Part shown: piece by piece, positions 59,606 to 64,000 of the stretch
Numbering within the stretch: the first letter of the stretch is position 1
How the letters are laid out: each line of letters begins with the position of its first letter
Notes under the pieces: model-generated
What the model saw: the letters and a program-made list of their open reading frames with translations, nothing else
What the model was told of the DNA's origin: nothing
Database searches by the model: none
Program-made: the position numbers and the translations under genes
From: Amorphochlora amoebiformis
Taxonomy: Eukaryota > Cercozoa > Chlorarachniophyceae
Direction: 5' to 3'
NCBI GenBank assembly: GCA_054601695.1
Contig: BAAHQB010000046.1
Coordinates: 930,001-994,000, forward strand
DNA length: 64,000 bases

Positions 59606-60020
59606 AGCACTTAGACCTGAGCGGCGGGGGGGGGGATACGTATACTTCGGGGAGGGCGAGGGGAAAGGGGGGGGGCGTCAGGTGGGGGAGCGATCGAAGG
59701 GGGTGGAGAGGGAGGGATTAGGTTGTTGGGGGGCTTGGGATGGGATTTTGGTGTAGATATCGAGATGAAGTTTGTTGGTGGGATGTGTTGGTAGTTCATG
59801 GATGATGAAAGGTTTTTGGTCGCTGTGTGTATATTGGAAATATGTATATGTGTATATGTATATATAATTATTATTATTATTATTATTATATATATATACA
59901 TTCTGTCCAGATTGTGTGCATATCAATGTAAATGTATAATATAATATTCTAGTATTATTAAGCCAGATTATACCAGTTATAACTAGTCTAGTAGTATAAG
60001 AGCTCTATATAATATCTAGA

Positions 60021-60059
<39 letters not shown>

Positions 60060-60741
60060 CTAGATATACACATATCTAGACATATATACCTAGATATACA
60101 TATATAATATCAATATTCTAGATATTCTAGATATTAGAGTATATACTAGTAGATATACTAACACTAAGTTATATCTTTATATTCTAGATATTATATCAAT
60201 GTTCAAATTTATCCAATGACTAGCTAGCTAGCTGTATGTGTATAGAATGACATACACCTGTAGATAGACTATTCTAGTTATTCTAGCTTTTATTCATCAT
60301 TACTATTCATTAGCTATGTAGGTATTATAGACATCATCTAGCTATAGATCACCTGGATCATGCTGTTACACATGCCATGACGTTACTAGATGATACACTA
60401 GCTAGACTAGACACAATGTTATTTCTAGTATCTGGTTAATGTCATAAGTTAATTGTACTTGGTACTTACACAAGATCCTAGAGTCTATACTCCAAGTACT
60501 AGACTAGTCCAACTTCAGGCGCAGGTGTACAATAGATAATGTATCTGGTTTACAATAGTACATCGGATCATGATATGTGTATGTGGATGGACTCTGGAGA
60601 CCTCTCCCTACACAGCTGTGTAGCTAGGAGACTCTGCATGCATGATACTATGGACTTGGGTGATGTTTGTGCTTGTGGTGGATATGTGATCTGGTAGATA
60701 TGTATTATATACAACTATGATTTATATTTACTAGATGTATA

Positions 60742-60774
<33 letters not shown>

Positions 60775-60992
60775 AAATAATAATAATTATTGTTATTATA
60801 TTTACTATTAATTAGTACTGGCACGAAGCTCATACAGGGAATTTTTGTTCAATATTATAAGACTTTGGACATTCACTCGCAAGCATTTCCCGACGCTACT
60901 CGCGAGAATTTTTCGACCGAACGCAGCCTATTTGTTTTAATAAAGCTGCTGAATCCTGACTTTTCTTAGCGGATAGTATGTACAGTGACTCT
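59606..60992. other. Convergent intergenic spacer, CTAG-rich
   Basis: Between the TAG at 59603-59605 and the DnaJ stop at 60993. The first 300 bp are G-rich (runs of 7-9 G at 59624-59680). From 59940 it is rich in ctag, tctaga and gatatactag words, as in the other two convergent spacers. A TAA-repeat lies at 60740-60795. No exon seen. Confidence 0.65.
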
Positions 60993-62141
60993 TTAAGCCA
61001 ACAAGACGTGCTCAAGCTTCAGCCCAACCCTCCTCTTCTTGCTGATCTGCACCCTGTATCGTCTGGCAGAGCGATCGTATCCTGAAATAGCGCAAAACTT
61101 GCCGTTCCACTGAGGGTTGTTCGTGAGGTTCTGGATGACTCCCCGAGCCCCATGTGGTAGGATGACATTTGCCGGGCTCAGGAAAAGCGTTTTGGTTCCC
61201 ATCCTGATCATATACCGTTGGCGCGTCGTGTCATACCGAACGATCTCCACCTTCCTCCCATTCATATCAGGTTGCTTTGATAAACCAGTGATCTCTCCCT
61301 TAACGCGCTGGAATATGTTCTTTCTGCGTATTTTGAACGTCTCTTGCGAGCCGTCAAGGCGAATGACATAGCGGTCGTTGGGTGAATCGTACAATACCAC
61401 CCGGGCAAACCTATCGTTGTATTTTGGAGTCGAGAGGTTGTGCGTAATGACGTGTGTGCCGTTGGGAATCACGTCGAAATCTTCCACGATATCGTTTTCG
61501 CGCTGACGTTTGCGTCCGAACCGGTCTTTTGTCTCAAATCCGTCGTGTCCGAAGCTTCCCATGCCTCCCCTTCCCATGCCTCCCCTTCCCATGCCTCCCC
61601 TTCCCATGCCTCCCCTTCCCATGCCTCCCATGCCACTTCTTCCACCGAGCGATCCGAGAATATCTCCCAAATCGATCCCTCCAAACCCGCTACCACCTCC
61701 CATGCCACCCATGTCCGTGTGCACACCACGCCCACCGTCGCCAGATGACGTGAATGTAAAGCTTGTACCTCCTGGCATGCCTCCCATGCCACCCATGCCA
61801 CCCATGCCACCCCCGCCGAAGAAGCTGCGGAAGATTTCGTCAGCCTCGGCACGCGAAAACTGTCGGGCGCCTCCACCCCCGCTAAAGCCTGGGTTCGCGT
61901 TGGGATCAAGGCCTGCCTTGCCATACTGATCGTAGATCTTGCGCTTCTTCTCGTCGCTTAGGACTTGGTACGCCTCGGAGATCCTCTTGAAGTTCTCCTC
62001 GGCAATCTGGGCTTTGTCCTGGTTCTTGTCAGGATGCCACTTAACAGCCAGCTTACGGTAGGCTTTTTTGATTGACTTGGCGTCGGCTGTCTTAGGGACC
62101 CCCAACACTTTGTAGTAGTCGTCGCTATTGATGTTGGCCAT
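60993..62141 (-). CDS. J-domain (HSP40) protein with three C-terminal SH3-like repeats, intronless
   Basis: 382 aa from ATG at 62141 to the stop at 60993. It is the only long uninterrupted gene here. Residues 7-75 form a J domain ([20 protein letters not shown]) with HPD at 36-38, so it should stimulate an Hsp70 ATPase. Residues 85-205 are a Gly/Met/Phe-rich linker with GGM and a GRGGM pentapeptide tandem encoded by a 15-bp DNA repeat near 61560-61630. Then follows a basic patch ([11 protein letters not shown]). There is no zinc finger and no typical type-B substrate-binding domain. Instead three repeats of about 50 aa (228-281, 282-330, 331-382) share the pattern L-x4-P-x2-N-x-[KR]-x6-YD-x4-RY-x-[VI]-x-[LMI], as in small SH3-like beta-barrel repeats frequent in algal proteins. 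Location is probably cytosolic or nuclear, since no signal or transit peptide is seen. The J-domain call is certain; the repeat fold is inferred. Confidence 0.93.
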   Translation of the reverse strand: MANINSDDYYKVLGVPKTADAKSIKKAYRKLAVKWHPDKNQDKAQIAEENFKRISEAYQVLSDEKKRKIYDQYGKAGLDPNANPGFSGGGGARQFSRAEADEIFRSFFGGGGMGGMGGMGGMPGGTSFTFTSSGDGGRGVHTDMGGMGGGSGFGGIDLGDILGSLGGRSGMGGMGRGGMGRGGMGRGGMGRGGMGSFGHDGFETKDRFGRKRQRENDIVEDFDVIPNGTHVITHNLSTPKYNDRFARVVLYDSPNDRYVIRLDGSQETFKIRRKNIFQRVKGEITGLSKQPDMNGRKVEIVRYDTTRQRYMIRMGTKTLFLSPANVILPHGARGVIQNLTNNPQWNGKFCAISGYDRSARRYRVQISKKRRVGLKLEHVLLA

Positions 62142-62632
62142 TTTGGTTGACTTGTGCCTGCGTTTTCCCTTGACGACCCAGCATACCCATTCTTCGGGAT
62201 GACCTGTGGAAATATCGCGATGGTTCGAGAAAAGTCTCGAAATTTCGAGATTTTGGGAATACCCTCTAATGGTATCATCCGTTTTTCTTGCAGTATGACA
62301 CGTGACATATCAGGATGACACAAGCTCCTGTCACCCTGATGAGTCACGATTGTTAAATATACTCAGCGGTGACATCTTCTTTGGTCACATAGTATTTTGG
62401 CGTGACGGTGCCGTGACCTGTCGAATAGTTTAGAGGTCCTATCGTCCGGAATTAGGTGATTTCAATTTCTCCCCCGAGCCAAATGCAAGCGCGGGTTGGC
62501 TCCGCTTAATCGTTCCCCTCAGCCCACCGCATCCCCACCATCCCCCAACCACGCGACCCATATCCGAATCTCATTCTAGTTAAATTGAGATAGTTTTCAA
62601 CAATCTGCGGGAATCTTTTTCGTTCCGAGATC
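62142..62632. promoter_or_regulatory. Divergent promoter region between the DnaJ gene and the right-end gene
   Basis: 491 bp without TA tracts between start codons at 62141 (minus) and 62633 (plus). It contains an imperfect palindrome near 62225-62260 (gagaaaagtctcgaaatttcgagattt). The GAA/TTC alternation (ggttcgagaaaag, gaaatttcgag) resembles a heat-shock element. That would suit a DnaJ gene but is not proven. Confidence 0.45.
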
Positions 62633-63730
<1,098 letters not shown>

Positions 63731-63739
63731 GTATACAAC

Positions 63740-63819
<80 letters not shown>

Positions 63820-63825
<6 letters not shown>

Positions 63826-63940
63826 TTACGGTGGCAGACTCGAGGTTTTCTCCTGATATCATGGTATATAACATATATATATATATATATAATATAATAT
63901 ATATATATATATATTTCTTCTGATACTCATGATAAAAGAG
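63820..63940 (+). repeat. Two donor-edge copies of exon 63664-63730
   Basis: 63821-63866 repeats the last 45 bp of the exon and its donor (acttacggtggcagactcga, then ggttttctcctgatatcatggtat) with two small deletions that would shift the frame. 63915-63935 is a shorter decayed copy. Both lie downstream of the true donor. Confidence 0.85.
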
Positions 63941-64000
63941 TAAAATATATGCGTAAAAAAATAAAGAGTATTCCATATATAATATATATATGTATGTACG

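Noticed and set aside
61440-61929. Plus-strand Met/Pro and other frames opposite the DnaJ gene
   Set aside because: Shadows of the Gly/Met repeat of the real minus-strand gene.

Overview
This window is nuclear DNA of an intron-rich eukaryote, probably a protist or microalga. I cannot place it further from sequence alone. Evidence for a eukaryote: GT-AG introns separating many small phase-consistent exons, interstitial TTAGGG/CCCTAA repeats, and a nuclear-type mitochondrial ribosomal protein gene with an Arg-rich presequence. There are no prokaryotic operons, ribosome binding sites or CRISPR arrays. Most of the window is (TA)n microsatellite lying inside introns. Coding exons are 23-420 nt islands of near-balanced composition, and only one gene (DnaJ) has a long uninterrupted reading frame.

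Layout, left to right. (1) 431-4449, minus: 3' truncated gene for a urea-transporter-like (UT/SLC14) membrane protein. (2) about 4914-17435, plus: acidic, Ser/Pro-rich disordered protein of unknown function, at least 16 exons. (3) 17436-19321: convergent spacer rich in CTAG words. (4) 19322-19653, minus: 85-aa single-span membrane protein in two exons. (5) 19827-41411, plus: mitochondrial ribosomal protein uS5 (MRPS5-like), at least 22 exons over 21.6 kb, read with complete S5 N- and C-domains. (6) 41412-42627: second CTAG/ACGT-rich convergent spacer. (7) 42628-46715, minus: unidentified multi-exon gene. (8) about 46716-51386: purine/pyrimidine tracts, telomere-like repeats and an ambiguous four-copy repeat. 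(9) 51387-57256, minus: 252-aa protein with two PH-like folds, ten exons. (10) 57425-59605, plus: unidentified gene. (11) 59606-60992: third CTAG-rich convergent spacer. (12) 60993-62141, minus: intronless J-domain protein with three C-terminal SH3-like repeats. (13) 62633 to the right edge, plus: 5' part of an unidentified gene.

Genes largely alternate strand. They form four close divergent pairs with short non-TA promoters at about 4.45-4.9, 19.65-19.83, 57.26-57.42 and 62.14-62.63 kb, separated by convergent spacers of distinct composition. The uS5 and 85-aa genes share a promoter of 173 bp.

The most unusual feature is systematic. At about ten exons the edge of the exon, with part of the splice site, is repeated one to six times in the adjoining intron, the copies being separated by (TA)n. 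Copies of an acceptor edge always lie upstream of the true exon and copies of a donor edge always lie downstream, in genes on both strands. This leaves arrays of decoy splice sites. The telomere-like repeats inside genes also tend to have CCCTAA on the sense strand.

Exon models were joined by hand from splice dinucleotides and reading-frame phase. Functions rest on recognised motifs, not on a database search.
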